Assembly: GCF_958298935.1 (NCBI RefSeq)
Contig: NC_084936.1
Coordinates: 937,501 to 1,001,500 of the forward strand
Direction of reading: 5' to 3'
Length of the DNA stretch: 64,000 nt
From: Phragmites australis
Lineage: Eukaryota; Streptophyta; Magnoliopsida; Poales; Poaceae
Made by a program: the position numbers and the translations under genes. The first letter of the stretch is position 1; every line of letters starts with the position of its first letter. The notes under the pieces were generated by a model. That model was not told where the DNA came from, did not search any database, and saw only the letters and a program-made list of their open reading frames with translations. Positions 23,819 to 36,139 of the stretch are shown here, one piece after another.

Positions 23819-26238
23819 TTACTTGAAGCTTGTGCAAACCTTGGGAGATTCTAGCAGAGGGTTCCAATCCCAAATCTTTTCCATGCTAGGGAAAGGAAGC
23901 AGTGGGCCTTGTGATGGTAAGGGCTGGTTAGGGTTTGCCTCGTTATTGTAAGACCCAATTGCCCTACTCAGCTCATCTATGGGAATGGTTGCCATTGCGT
24001 TTGAGTTTGCATTAAGCAGAGCGTGCGTGGAAGAAGGGAGCATTATAGGTGGATTGGCGCCTTTCATGTGGTAGAGCGATGTACCGTCCTCCTCCGTCGA
24101 CGTGGTGGAGCTCAGCGAGGCGGTCGAGAGGAACATTGACGTCTGCAGCGCCATTGTTGCTGCTGGAGCTGCAGTAGACGATGTCATGCCGGTGTTTATT
24201 GCGCCATTGTATGGCTTATTCATGAGAGCAGATGAGTGGCCGCCGTTGAACATTGGCGCCAGGCGGGGCGACGCCGACGTCCGGTGCTTCTTGTCCATCG
24301 TCGCTGCCGCCTTTGAGCCGGATGATCGTGTTGTTGTGGTGTTGAGGTGGAAGTTTTCCTCGATCCCTGGGCGTTTATACACTCGGCAGAGAGAAATTTC
24401 CTGATATATATGGCGATTAGATGAAGGAACTAATTAGATTAATCCAAAATAAAATTAGCGATTCCAAATGAAAAAAAATAATAACGCATACAATTAGGAG
24501 AGGCTGAAAAATTATTCTTATTATGAAAGTGATTTGATCACACATAAGTATAGGCCCCAGTTATAAGAAGAAGAGAGGAAATGTGCAAGCAAAAAAGAAG
24601 AGATAGAATAGGTTACGTTATAACATAATTCTGCCATGTTGAAAGAAAAACTAAATTCAATGTCAAATAAAGGGCGTGCTTCATGCTACCCTAAAGAAAC
24701 AATTAAGTACTCTCTATAACAGTCCAAAATATTAGTTAAATTTCTTATTTAGATCTCATGCTGTCTGGCTTCTAGAGCTATCTACTGTATTGTTTTAGAA
24801 CCGTGGGGTGGTTTTCCCTTTTGGGGTAGTTAGTTATCCCAGATACGAACATCTTAGAAAAGTAAGATACAAACTTTTTACATATGAAGGATGTCGATGC
24901 ATGATGCATACATCCAAAAAGGAGGGACCAGCCTTTGCAAAGGCAAACTGAAGAAAGAGTCATCGATCTGTGCGAAAATTGGGAAAAGTTTTCAAGTTCT
25001 TTCTGTTTTGAAAACGTACTAATTAATTACTGAAAAAAATAAGATGCCCTAACTGCAAGTGATGCGAATAGCATAATTAACTGGGGATTGAACAAATTGG
25101 AGAGGTATGTGTGCATAGATCTAATTTTAATTTATTTTTCAATAATTAGCTAGGTTGTCGCAAAAAAAAAAATTGTCGATTAGGTTTAACCGCCTACGAA
25201 ATCATGATGATCTTAGCTAGATGCCTAGATCTTGCACTTGCAATTCTCACGGTGCGCTTTTAACACTTATGCACAGCAGTTTGCATACACATGCCGGCCG
25301 GCGATCACAAACAGATCGAAGCTAGCCATCATGCATCAACCCAACTCCCAAAAGCGTGAGGGGAATTTTAAGTGGATGCATATTTCACTGGAACACTTTA
25401 TTCTTTTCTAAGATCTCAAAGAATATCAAAAGTCCAAAACCAATCCTATTAAGGATCTCATAAAACATCCAATTAAGGAAAACTAAAACATCTAGAAACA
25501 CAAGATTTCTCAAAAAAAAACATTACTAGATAGAAATTAACCTTTTGGTATCGATCGGTCTCGCCATGTGGCAGACGGTACTCGTTCATGATCCAGCTGC
25601 TCCTGATGCCCTTGGGCGCCTTACCCACGTAGAACACCAGAGTCTTCTTCAGCCCAATCGACCGGTTGCCCTCGACGCGCACCATCCGGTCCGCCCCTGT
25701 CGCCTTCCAGTAGCCCGACGGCGTGACCCGGTTCGGCCGGTCGCCGTTGCGGTACTTGCGGTCTCTTGGCACGTAGAAGAACCACTCCTTGTCCCCAATC
25801 GAAGCCAAAGCTGTTGTTTATGTAGAGCATGTAGACACAAGAATGCATCCCATGATAGATGAAAAAGTAAGCGAAAAGTTGAAGGCTCACATGAAATCAA
25901 AAGGGGGTCACATGCATGAAATCATGCCCAAATCAGAGCGTGCATAGATAGATCTTTTAATTACTAGCAGCTAGCTGGTGGCCGTTCAGTTGCTTACCCG
26001 GAAGATCACATGGGTCGTAGCGGTAGAGGTCGACCAAGTTGATGAGCTCGATATTGAAGCGCTTTCCCTCTACCCTCCGGCGGAGGTAGAAGTCGATGAG
26101 CTCCTCCTCCGTCGGGTGGAACCGGAAGCCCGGCATCACCATGTCGTGCGCCTGCACGTCGTCGCCGCCTGCGCCGCACGCCATGTCGTGCACGTGGTGG
26201 TTATGATCTCCCCGTGCTCGACGGCGGCCTTGAGTCAT
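23819..26238 (-). CDS. NAC035: NAC transcription factor, LOV1/ANAC035 type
   Basis: Nuclear NAC-domain transcription factor; the Arabidopsis relative LOV1/ANAC035 delays flowering and affects cold response. Exons (minus): 26238-25998, 25810-25542, 24400-23819; 363 aa. NAC subdomains run A to [21 protein letters not shown] (from residue 35), [78 protein letters not shown], then [12 protein letters not shown] at the exon 2/3 junction. The transactivating tail is Ser/Thr-rich and closes with IWDWNPLLE and TSFK, similar to LOV1. Phases and splice sites fit with no stops. The conserved Trp of the DPW(E/D)LP motif is Cys here (TGT). The upstream Met at 26238 was chosen because the following segment ([16 protein letters not shown]) resembles the LOV1 N-terminus. 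Confidence 0.93.
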
Positions 26239-27151
26239 CGATCTCCTCTCTCGCCAGCCAACCTTTATAGCAGCAGGAGAAGAGGGAGAACATGAGGAGG
26301 AGAAGGACTGGAGGACTATAGTACTAGACCACCAGCCCTAACTACACACACACGCCACACACAGAGACAGATCGAGACACAACTAGACAAGGGGATGGCC
26401 GACCGGCCGGCCTATACCGCTGTGGGGCGTGGTCTTCCTCGTCTCTTCGAAATGAGGTTAATTGGTGCAAGTGGTGGTACTACTGGTGGTGGAAGGGACA
26501 GATAAGAAGATTAGATACCTAAAACTTAATTAGACAGCACCAATTAAGATTAAGATGAAGACCTGTTGATATGTACCGGTATTAATAGCTGTTACTTTTA
26601 GCTGCCAAGATTTGGAGCGAGAGATCACACATCACACAGTTGCTCTAGCTACTCTTATATATATACCTCTGAACATATGTTTATGTGTCATCTTGTAAGT
26701 AGCTAGTGCCCCTGCAGGTAAAAAAGGAGAGAACAATATAGTATTGTTTGGCCTGCAGGTTCTTATATATACTAGCTAGTAGCTAATAGCTAGCCGGGAA
26801 GGAACTGGCTACAGTTGAAGCTTGAAAAGAAAAGAGGGAAGGGGACCTGCAACAAAAGCTCAGCGGTGGCCTATAAATTTGAGCGCTACGTATACTGGCT
26901 TGTCCAGTTTTTGCAGCGAGAAGCCAGCTAGCTAGGTCAATCGACTGCACGTCGGCGGAGTGGGACAGCGGCGGCGTTGCTTGCACCCTAGCTCATGTAT
27001 ATATGGTCCCGAACTCCAAACACACGGCGTGTGAGATTCAGATTCTCGTAGCTGGCTTCATCGATCATGCACCGAGTAGAATCCATGCTTCTTCTGAATC
27101 TCTCTGAGACACATGCAGTATTATTTTCAGCTCAAAAAATCCTTTACCTTC
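26239..27151. other. upstream region of the NAC gene
   Basis: Likely promoter and 5' UTR of the minus-strand NAC gene. It contains TATATATA-type sequence at about 26656-26667 and 26763-26770, and CA-rich sequence at 26343-26362. No other gene seen. Confidence 0.4.
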
Positions 27152-30100
27152 CACTACATGAAAAACAGACACAAGAGACACATAATTAGTGAGGTCAGTT
27201 ATGTAGTTTCGGGCGAGACCAGACCATGATCCGTCCCTAATGATATTAGTGACAGGTCATAAATACACCCGTCACACATTAGTGACGGATCTATCTAGGC
27301 CAGTTATAATTGATACCTGATGTTATGACCTGTCACTTATGACATGATATTAGTGATGGATCTCCCTAGGCTAGTCGTAAGTGACGTGTCATGGTAGGAT
27401 CTGTCACTGATGACAAATATTAAGTGACGTATATTATTATGACTTGTCACTGTGATGATTCTCTAATATCGTGTCTGATGACAAATATTAAGTGACGTGT
27501 ACTATTGTGACATGGTTATTATGCGCCCAGCAATTACAAAGCGCGACCTTGGCACCAACTTCTGGCGATTTTCTTCAGTTCCACTAGAGACTCTAATATC
27601 TTGTTGATTTAAAGTTTGAATTATTGCTAGGTCTTTGAAGATTTGTATCTTCCCCTTTCCTCCTCTCCTAACCCCTATTTAGTAGAGTTTTGTACTTGGA
27701 GTTGTAATAAATTATTTTGTATCTTTATCTAAAATCTTAGTATAAGTGAGTTGTATTTATGTTAGATTTGATACTAGGTTTGCATGATCTATCATGAGAT
27801 GTCACAGATCTAGTATAATTATATGAAATTTTTAATCACATATTTAATCACGCAATTAAGGTAATTATTAATGAAGAATGAAGGTTTTCACATTGTAGAT
27901 GCATGGCAGATAGAAGTTGAATATACCTTGAGATCCGGACTTGTCCAGAGTACCTAAGCAGGGTGAAGTATTTCATAAGTGTTGCATTGATGGATATGAA
28001 ATATCAGGGTAAAAAGGCAATGTATTGTCCATGTCACGATTGCAGAAATGATAAGAAGTTTTTAAAACCAGATAATGTCCATGCACACTTAGTCATGCGT
28101 GAATTCAAAGAAAATAATACATGTTGAAACAAACATGGAGAGGAAGGCCTTAACGAAGGAGAGATGTATCGAGGTATCCATGCCGATAGTGTGGATCAAG
28201 GACTTATACCCGGTGGTATGGATTATGATCTCAAGGATGATGACATATTTGGTTTCAATGATAATGATCTTGTGGATTTTATGGAGAATGTGGATCAGAT
28301 GGTGCGGGATATTGAGTGACAGAACGAGTATAATAATGGTGAATTTGCTAAATTCCAGGAATTTGTATGAGATTCCAAGGTGACTATTTATGCCAACTAT
28401 AAGAAGTACACACAGTTATTTGGGGACCTAAAACTTCTACAGCTAAAGACAACCTATGGTTGGACTGACAAGAGTTTTGAAGTATTTCTGGATCTGCTAA
28501 GGGACATTCTACCAAAGGGAACTTGTGACTGAGTGCGTCTACAATACGAAGAAGATGAATTATCCTTTAACTGGAAATAGAAAAAATACATGCATGTAAG
28601 CATGATTGTATCTTGGTTCGTGGAGAGTATGCAAAGCTGGGTCAATACCCCGTTTGTGGAACCCATCAATATAAGCATAGAAATGACAGTGATGGCAAGG
28701 ATGGAGGCAAGAAAAGTAAAGGGTCTCCTAGGAAGGTGCTGCTATATTTTCCTATAATTCTCCTTTTGAAGCAATTGTTTGACAACAAAAAGGAGACCCA
28801 ATTGGTGCGTTGGTATAATGAAGGTCGTAAGAACAACACATTGATATGGCACCCAACAGATTCCACTTAGTGGCGAACCATTGGTTCCACAATCGGTTGG
28901 TTCGCTGAAGAATTGAGAAATATTAGGTTTGCTATGAGCATACATAGCATGAATCCATTCGGTAATACGAGTACCTCACATAGCACATGTCATGTTATAT
29001 TGTCGATCTACAACCTTCCACCTTGGATTTATAAAAAATGAAAATACATTGTGTTGTCAATCTTGATATCAGGACTGAAACAACCTGACAAAGATATCGA
29101 TGTATACCTTAGACTTTTAGTCGATGATCTTAAGAAACTCTAGTCGGAAGGCATCAAGGTTTTGGATCAGTACAAGCAAGAATACTTTACCTTGCACGCT
29201 ATGTTGTTCATCACCATCAATGATCCGCGAGCATTTCGTAACTTGTCAGATCAGAGTAAAAGAAAAGGTGAAGCTTGCTCCTATTGCTTAAATGACACAT
29301 GTAGTTTGAGGTATATGAAAAAAAGGAATATGGAATAATAAATCAATACTATTTGAGATAGAGTATTAGGAAAAATTAGATGTTCGCTACTCTATCGACA
29401 GCATACATATAAAGAAGTATATTGGCGAGAATCTGATCGTTACATTACTCCAAATAAAGTGAAAAGAAAATGATCATGAGAACGCACGAGCTGACCTTGA
29501 AGAAATATGCTTAAGGTCGAAGCTTCATGCACATGATACGGAAAAAGAAAAATACCTACCCCAGTAGCTATCACTCTCTCCAAGAAGGAGAAAAAAGAAT
29601 TCTTTGAGTTCTTGCACAGTATGAAAGTTTCCTCCAGTTACTCGTCTAACATCGCAATACTTATTTCGGTGAAAGAGTAGAAAATGAATTTCACCATGAT
29701 GAAGTTCCATGATTGCCATGTGATGATGATGTCACTGCTTACGGTAGCTATTTAGAACATCTTCCCAATTAAGGTTTGTGAGGCTATCATAAGCCTGCGC
29801 TTTTTCTTTAATGCAATATAAAGTGATACTTCCTTGTGGGTTTCAATGACTTATATGACTCTTCAATCTTGATGCCATCGATATATCGTTATTACATATC
29901 TTCACATTATAAGTCCCTTGAAACTCAACATTAATTAATTAATACAACTAAGTATTAAATCTAACTATTTTTATATTTATAGACACTTGATCAAAGAAAA
30001 CAAAGAAGAAGGAGCCCATCAGATTTCTTGACCCTGAGGCCATTTTAGTCTCGATCATCAAAGTGCATAGCGACTACGTTGTGGACTATATGGTCAGGAC

Positions 30101-32968
30101 AATGCAATACTATTATAAGATGGACTACTTGTTGGGCGACCACAACACCAGTGACCATTGGATCTTACTGGTAATTTACCTCAAGTGGAACTTGGTGTGG
30201 TACATCGACTCATCAAGATTAGCAGGACCAAAAGGCAAACCTGAAGAGCGCGATTACAATGTTGTAAAAGGACTCTTTGACGCATAAGTTTTGTCTGGCT
30301 TAATTTACATATTTAATTTTTCTAGCATTCAAATATTCTCTAATCGGCTCCTTTTTATGCAGGGCTTTTGATAAGTACTTTTGAGCTGATCCTGATTATA
30401 ACGCGAAAAATGGCCGCAGACTGACACACAACACCGGTGTCGGAGGGTTAACTCCTGTCGTAGGGATCCTGAGGGACCCCTTTTTAGAGATTCGACCGGG
30501 GGGATGATCCTGAATATGTTCGTCGGAGAAATAAATGGGTATATATGCAATGGCCAGCGGGGTGGAATGATCTAATGTGGAACGGAGTAAATGCGCTGGT
30601 GTTTAGACAGGTTCGGGCCGCACGGAGGCGTAACACCCTACTCCTGTATGGATACTATAAATGTCTTGAGAATGTCCCTCAAGGATGTTGAAGATTACAA
30701 GAATATCTGCCTATCTTAGAGACTGGGGCTCCTTGTTCTTCGGTTTGCGCGTATCTCTTGGCTTTGGGTGCTCTCGATCTTCTCTTCTCTACTCAAAGCC
30801 TGTTATGATATTCTTGAGCACCGGAGAGCTTGTCTTTGTCCGTGCTGCCGGCTGCTTTAAATACTCGCCGGCAGTAGCGTGCCCCGAACGAGAGGAGGGC
30901 ATGAGTTCCAAGATACCATAAATGGAAAGGGCGTCATCATAGCCTCTGTGCGAAGTGATCGGGGGTGGAAAATGCGTCTCATGCCCGGTCATCCGTCACT
31001 ATAAATGCACTGGCAACAGGCGCTGGGGAGAGGGTCCATCGGGCAGTCGCGGAGCGACCCAGCGTGCCCGCCCTGTCTTGTTCTCCTACCATAGCAGCGC
31101 GGTAGACGGAACGCCTCGGCCCTTACGACGTTATCCCGAGACGGGCCGGATGGCACGGGATGGGACCCGTGCATTCAATGTCCCCACGCCCTTCCGCCAG
31201 AATATGGCAGGGACTGACACTGAGCGTGGCGGGAGCAGTTGGAGGTGACAGGCCACGCACGCTCTTTAAATGCGTCCTTGGGCCTTTGCCTGGCTGACCC
31301 CTCAACAGTGGGCCCCTCGGGGGCCACTGTCAGGGGGCTCTATGGGTCGTCAAGGAACCGAGTGCTCAGGGGTCACTGTACACCTCCCCGAGCACTCTCT
31401 CCCGAGAATGCCCTTTCTTGATCCTCGGGAAACCGAGTGCTCGGGGGTCACTGTACACCTCCCCGAGCACTCTCTCCCGAGAATGCCCTTTCTTGATCCT
31501 CGGGGAAACGAGTGCTCAGGGGTACTGTTCACCTCCCCGAGCACTCTCTCCCGGGCACACTTGTACGGATCCTCGGGGGACCGAGTGCTCGGGGGCTGCT
31601 GCACGCAGCCCCGAGCACTTTCTCCCGGAACTTCCTTCAGTGGGTCCTCGGGATACTTGGGTGCCCAGGGGGCCATCGCTCGCGGCCCCGGGCACGTTTC
31701 TCCCGGTACTTAGCTTTCCTGACCGTCGGGGGACTCGTGTGCTCGGGGGCCACCATATACCTTCCCGAGCACTTTCTTCCCAGCACTTAGACTTCATAGA
31801 TCATCGGGGAACTTGGGTGTTCGGGGACCACTGACTGTGGCCCTAAGCGCCCTCTCCCGGGACTTAATCTTTCTTACCTCGTGGAGGAGACTCCGCGGGA
31901 TGGCGTCACGTGGCGGATTGCTGGTTTGGTCTCGGGATTCGGGGACCCCCGGTTCCTGATTCACCGACAACCGGGTTCACGGTAAATGCTACCAAACATA
32001 TTACTAAAAGCTCTCTATTGTTATTTTTTTTTTCCTTTTGATCAAATAGTAAATTTTCTTTTCTATGGTGATATCAACAACTATCGGGCAACACCTGCGA
32101 ATTCTATGTTGTGTACAATTTGCTCCTATTCATGATTCGAGCAAAGGATATCAAATCCACCCATGTAAGTTCAATACAAGATTATTCATAACTAATTTCA
32201 GTAATTAGTTTAACTCTATGATAACAAGACATTGTTTGCGCATCAAATTATATAGGATTATGAAGCTTGGTTTTTTGATGACGCTGCACTCTCGGGGATT
32301 CGACAACAGATCACCGAGTTCATAATGTTTGAAGTCATCAACCCATGCTACGAGTTCCACTGTAGAAACACTAGGTCGTGAGGCCTTATGTAATATGAAG
32401 TGATTATAACTTTATAGCTTGCGATTATGTGATTAATTGATTAGAACTTTGTAAAATTTGTGATTATGTGATGAAGTGAGTTCTTATATAAGTGTATTTG
32501 TCAATGTGGATATAGATGCATTGTTATTGTTTGCAGGGAGAAGACGACTGTCAAATCCTAGCTATGCTCCAGGATACAGCCAGGAAACAAGAGAAAATTG
32601 TAGGGGTGAGGTCAATAGTGACGGGTGAAGATAATACCTGTTACTTATGACCTACACATAAGTGACATCATAGGAGATGCACATCAGTGACGAGCGAAGA
32701 CTATTAACCGTCACTTATGACCTACACATAAGTGACGAGTAATCTCGTCACCTATCGCTAATGTATTCACATAAGTGACGGGTAACCCCATAACGCGTCA
32801 CTGATATGTTTTTTCTCAGCACATGGGAGACGTACGTCAGTGATGAGTTACTATTATGACCTATCACTAATGTTATCATTAATTAATAACGTATTTAGGG
32901 TGATGAGTGCGAAACCCGTCACTAATAACGATTATCACTCATCACTAATAAGCTTATTTCACATAGTG
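27152..32968 (+). mobile_element. CACTA element with decayed transposase and Ulp1-like protease
   Basis: Ends CACTACATGAAAAA (27152) and TTATTTCACATAGTG (to 32968) are imperfect inverted termini. TTC flanks both sides (27149-27151, 32969-32971). Subterminal AAGTGACG / GTCACTTATGAC repeats fill 27220-27510 and 32610-32960. Plus-strand coding remnants in order: a Transpos_assoc-like domain (from 27903: MADRS, stop, IYLEIRTCPEYLSRVKYF, MYCPCHDCRNDKK); TNP2-type transposase pieces (28745-29260: SIHSMNPFGNTSTSHS, SIYNLPPWIYKK, ISGLKQPDKDIDVYL); and a C48/Ulp1-like protease part with HWILLVIY...WYIDSS (30155-30215). A solo LTR interrupts the element at 30438-31969; the protease cysteine region (SGNTCEFYVV, ~32080) lies beyond it. 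Many stops show it is inactive. Length without the LTR and its duplication is about 4.3 kb. Confidence 0.88.
30438..31969 (-). mobile_element. solo LTR, gypsy-type family, copy 1
   Basis: Begins TGTCGGAGGGTTAACTCC and ends GATTCACCGACA on plus; a perfect 5-bp ACCGG duplication flanks it (30433-30437, 31970-31974). Compared with copy 2, which reads in what I take to be the sense direction (ending ...AACCTGTCTAAA...CTCCGACA), this copy is antisense. No gag-pol sequence is present and both LTR ends are intact, so it is a recombination-derived solo LTR. At least seven units pair GTGCTCGGGG with CCCCGAGCAC at ~76-bp spacing (31359-31860). The Pro/Ser-rich frames here are products of these repeats. 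Confidence 0.9.
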
Positions 32969-32971
32969 TTC

Positions 32972-33888
32972 GTTGAGGCGAGAAAGAAATGAATTAAGAA
33001 GTTCATCGTTGGCCTTTACAAGGACCTGAACTGCTTCGTAATGCACGCAGCTCTCATGCATCTTCGATACCCAAAAAAAAATCTTTACAAGGCCTGTCTA
33101 TGCACCAGCTTACAAGTGTAAAACTCAAACCTTATCACTCAATTTTGTGCCGTCCCGTATTTTTGTGTTTGTGCCTCTTGTGGTATTGGCAAAGATGAAT
33201 CTCAGAGAAATCCAACAAATACAAGTATATATGATAATTAAATGAGCCTCCTATTTTTCAGGCGTCTGAACGATGAATGTTGCTTAGACGATTTTAGTCG
33301 CCAGTGTGAACATGCGATTTCAATTGACAACAAGGTTAGGGGAGGGGTTTAGGGTACGGGGTGGGTAGGTTCACCGGGTGCCGGGTTTAGAGGGAGGCTG
33401 GGGTGGCAGTGGGCTGCGGTGAGGCAACGGCAACGGCGATGTGGGTGGCAAGCGGGGTTGACAGTAGGAGCGATGAAAATAGAGTGGTTAGCGTGACGGT
33501 ATGTAGTGGACGTGCATCTAGCGGTGGGAGTGCTATCAAAGACGGATGCGGACGGGTGACGCGAGGAGCTGAATGTAGGTTGAAGATGACCCTTGAGCGT
33601 TGGTTTGATCGAAGATCCACCGTTGGATTTAAATTCGACAGTCAGGGTGTCGACTGAAGGATGGTTTTTGTTTTCAGACATATGATATATAGCAACTCCC
33701 ATAATTAAAATGATAAAACAAAATAATCACTCATAAGTAGCGAAGCAATTTATTTTTCAAAAATCCGAGACCAATAGAGGCACACTCGTGCAAGTTGTCC
33801 TCTCGTCTCACGCGTGCATGTATGATATTGGAATTTGATCTGAAGGTCAGTACGTACGTGTCTTGGCCCTGTACTCCTCCTACAAGCA
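32972..33888. other. intergenic, no gene seen
   Basis: Moderately GC-rich at 33330-33660, with frames on both strands but no family motif. No supported gene. Confidence 0.35.
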
Positions 33889-33891
33889 CTA

Positions 33892-34173
33892 CCGGTCTAT
33901 TTGTTTCATAGCCATAGCTTTCCACATTTTACCATGTCTAAGGTTAGGCAAATTTCACCAGCTTTGGCACACGTTCGGTTTCTAGCTGTGGTCGTGGCAA
34001 TATTTTTTTTTCCTGCTGTCACGGTTCCATGCATCAGTGACTCGGAAAAGTATAGCAGCATTCTTTCTTGCTTGTCAAAGTGTGACGTCCAATTTCGTTG
34101 TCTAACCTTAGTCAAGTTTGGTAAAATATTGTGACAAATGTTGGCGTCGTTAGTACACAGAAGCAAACAGGCC
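33892..34173. mobile_element. Tourist-like MITE
   Basis: Inverted termini GGTCTATTTGTTTC (33894) and GAAGCAAACAGGCC (to 34173). CTA lies on both sides (33889-33891 and 34174-34176), a TNA-type duplication. The interior shows long inverted similarity (TCTAAGGTTAGGCAAATTT against TCTAACCTTAGTCAAGTTT). Length about 280 bp. Confidence 0.7.
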
Positions 34174-34176
34174 CTA

Positions 34177-34699
34177 CATTCTTTGTGCGGCCGACGACTC
34201 AAATCATCATGTTGGCCCAATTAATCCCTCAACTCCTGTCTACCTCGAGAGATATCTACTTCTCCAAATGAATTTATATTGAGGCAATTTTGTTTTGCCC
34301 ATTAAGGAGCGAAATCCTTTTGTATTTTCCACTAGGAGCAACAAAATTTTGTTTTACCACTGGCATTGAGTCACTGACATGTGAGGTCCCAGTGGAAAAA
34401 ACAAAATACAATTGGCAAAAGAAAAAAAAAATCATCACTTCTAAATTGCAATAGCAATTTTTTGCCCACTCAATGGTATATATTAGCCGTGTCTTTATCT
34501 AAAAAGTGGCATTAGCCGTGCACTAGCAATAATTTTTAACTTGTTTAGTTTTTTTAATAGTAGAAAAGAGTTTTTAGCCTCTGCACTATGTAGTGCATAC
34601 GGTCTGGTTCATTATTATGTCATTTTAAAATCCGCCAAAATAACACAAACTATATGATAAAAGGAAAATCATCTCTCACATAGTCTGTTGTTAGACCGC
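34177..34699. other. intergenic, no gene seen
   Basis: AT-rich sequence between the MITE and the solo LTR, without a recognisable feature. Confidence 0.35.
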
Positions 34700-36134
34700 T
34701 GTCAGTGTGTCAGGAACCAGGGGCCCCTGAGTCCCGAGGCCCGGCCAGTCATCCGCCACATGGCGTCATTCCACGAGGTCCCTCCTGAGGGATGAGAAAA
34801 GCTCAAGTCCCGGGAGAATGTGCTCGGGGTCATAGTCAGTGGTTCCCGAGCACCCCAGTTCCCCGATGATCCACGGAGTCTAAGTACCGGAAAGAAAGTG
34901 CTCGGGGAGGTGTCTGGTCACCCCCGAGCACCCTAGTCCCCCGATGATCAGAAGAGTTGAGTTCCGGGAGAGAGTGCTCGGGGCTGCGAGCGGCGGCCCC
35001 CGAGCACTAGGTTCCCCGAGGATCCATACAAAGAGTGCTCGGGAGAGGGTGTTCGGGGCTGCACGTGGCAGCCCCCGAGCACCCGATTCCCCAAGAGTCC
35101 ATGCAAGAGTGCTCAGGAGAGAGTGCTCGGGGAGGTGAACAGTACCCCCGAGCACTCGGTACCCCGACGACTCAGAAAGGCCCCTGAGGGGCCTGACGAT
35201 GAGGTGTCCACCTGTCAGAGGTCCGAGGCAGCATTTAATGAGCGTGCGTGGCCTGGCGCATCCAACTGCTCCCGCCACAGCGTTAGTTCCTGCCATGTTT
35301 TGGCAGAGAGGCGTGGGGTCATTTATTGCACGGGTCACATCCCGTATCATCTGGCTCGTCTCGGGATAATATCGCGAGGATCAAGGCGTTCCATCTGCCA
35401 CCCTGCTGTGGCAGAGGAACAAGACAGGGCGGGCACGCCGGGCTGTTCTGCGGCTGCCCGGTGGGCCCCCTCCACGGCGCCCGTTGCCAGGGCGTTTATG
35501 GTGACAGGTGACCAGGCGTGAGGCGTTTTTTCCACCCCCGGTCACTTCACCCAGAAGAAATGATGACGCCCTTCCCAGTCACGACGTCTTGAAACTTGTG
35601 CCCCCCTCCTTCCCGTTCGGGGCATGACTCGGCCGGCAGGTGCTTAAAAGAGCTGGCAACACAGAAGAGAAGAAGAGAGACAAAAAAAAATCGGACAGCC
35701 CACCAAGTGCACCAAGAAGAGGACCCGATCCACAAAGAGCCCAACCAATCAACAAGCGAACAAGAGATCGCAAGCACACAAGAACCAAGGACCGACACAA
35801 GACGCAAGGCACAGTCCCTGCCGAAGAACAAGGAGCCTGAAGCTCTTAGTTAGGCTAGTGTTCTTGTAACCAGCAACATCCTTGAGGTACTTCCTCAGGA
35901 CAGTTATTGCATCCATACAGGAGTAGGGTATTACGCCCCCGTGCGGCCCGAACCTGTCTAAATTCTGGTGCATTTACTTCTTCTTGCACTAGATCATCCT
36001 CCCCCACCACCGGCCGTTGCATTTACATCCACTTCCATTTATTTCTCTGACGAACTTATTCAGGATCATTCCCCGGTCGAATCTCTAAAAAGGGGTCTCT
36101 CGGGATCCCTGCGACAGGAGTTAATCCTCCGACA
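34700..36134 (+). mobile_element. solo LTR, gypsy-type family, copy 2
   Basis: Same family as copies 1 and 3, in the opposite orientation. Starts TGTCAGTGTGTCAGGAACC and ends GTTAATCCTCCGACA, with a perfect 5-bp ACCGC duplication (34695-34699, 36135-36139). The 5' part has the GTGCTCGGGG/CCCCGAGCAC units (34830-35165); the 3' part has the conserved GGAGTAGGGTATTACG and CCCGAACCTGTCTAAA blocks. No internal retroelement genes follow it. Confidence 0.9.
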
Positions 36135-36139
36135 ACCGC

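Noticed and set aside
31239..31834. Long Pro/Ser/Arg frames on both strands (also at 34880-35521 and 44430-45494)
   Set aside because: They run through the GC-rich hairpin units of the solo LTRs in several frames at once; repeat-driven, not genes.
33349..33702. 117-codon minus-strand frame as a gene
   Set aside because: Low-complexity Pro/Thr/His composition, frames open on several strands, no splice or family support.
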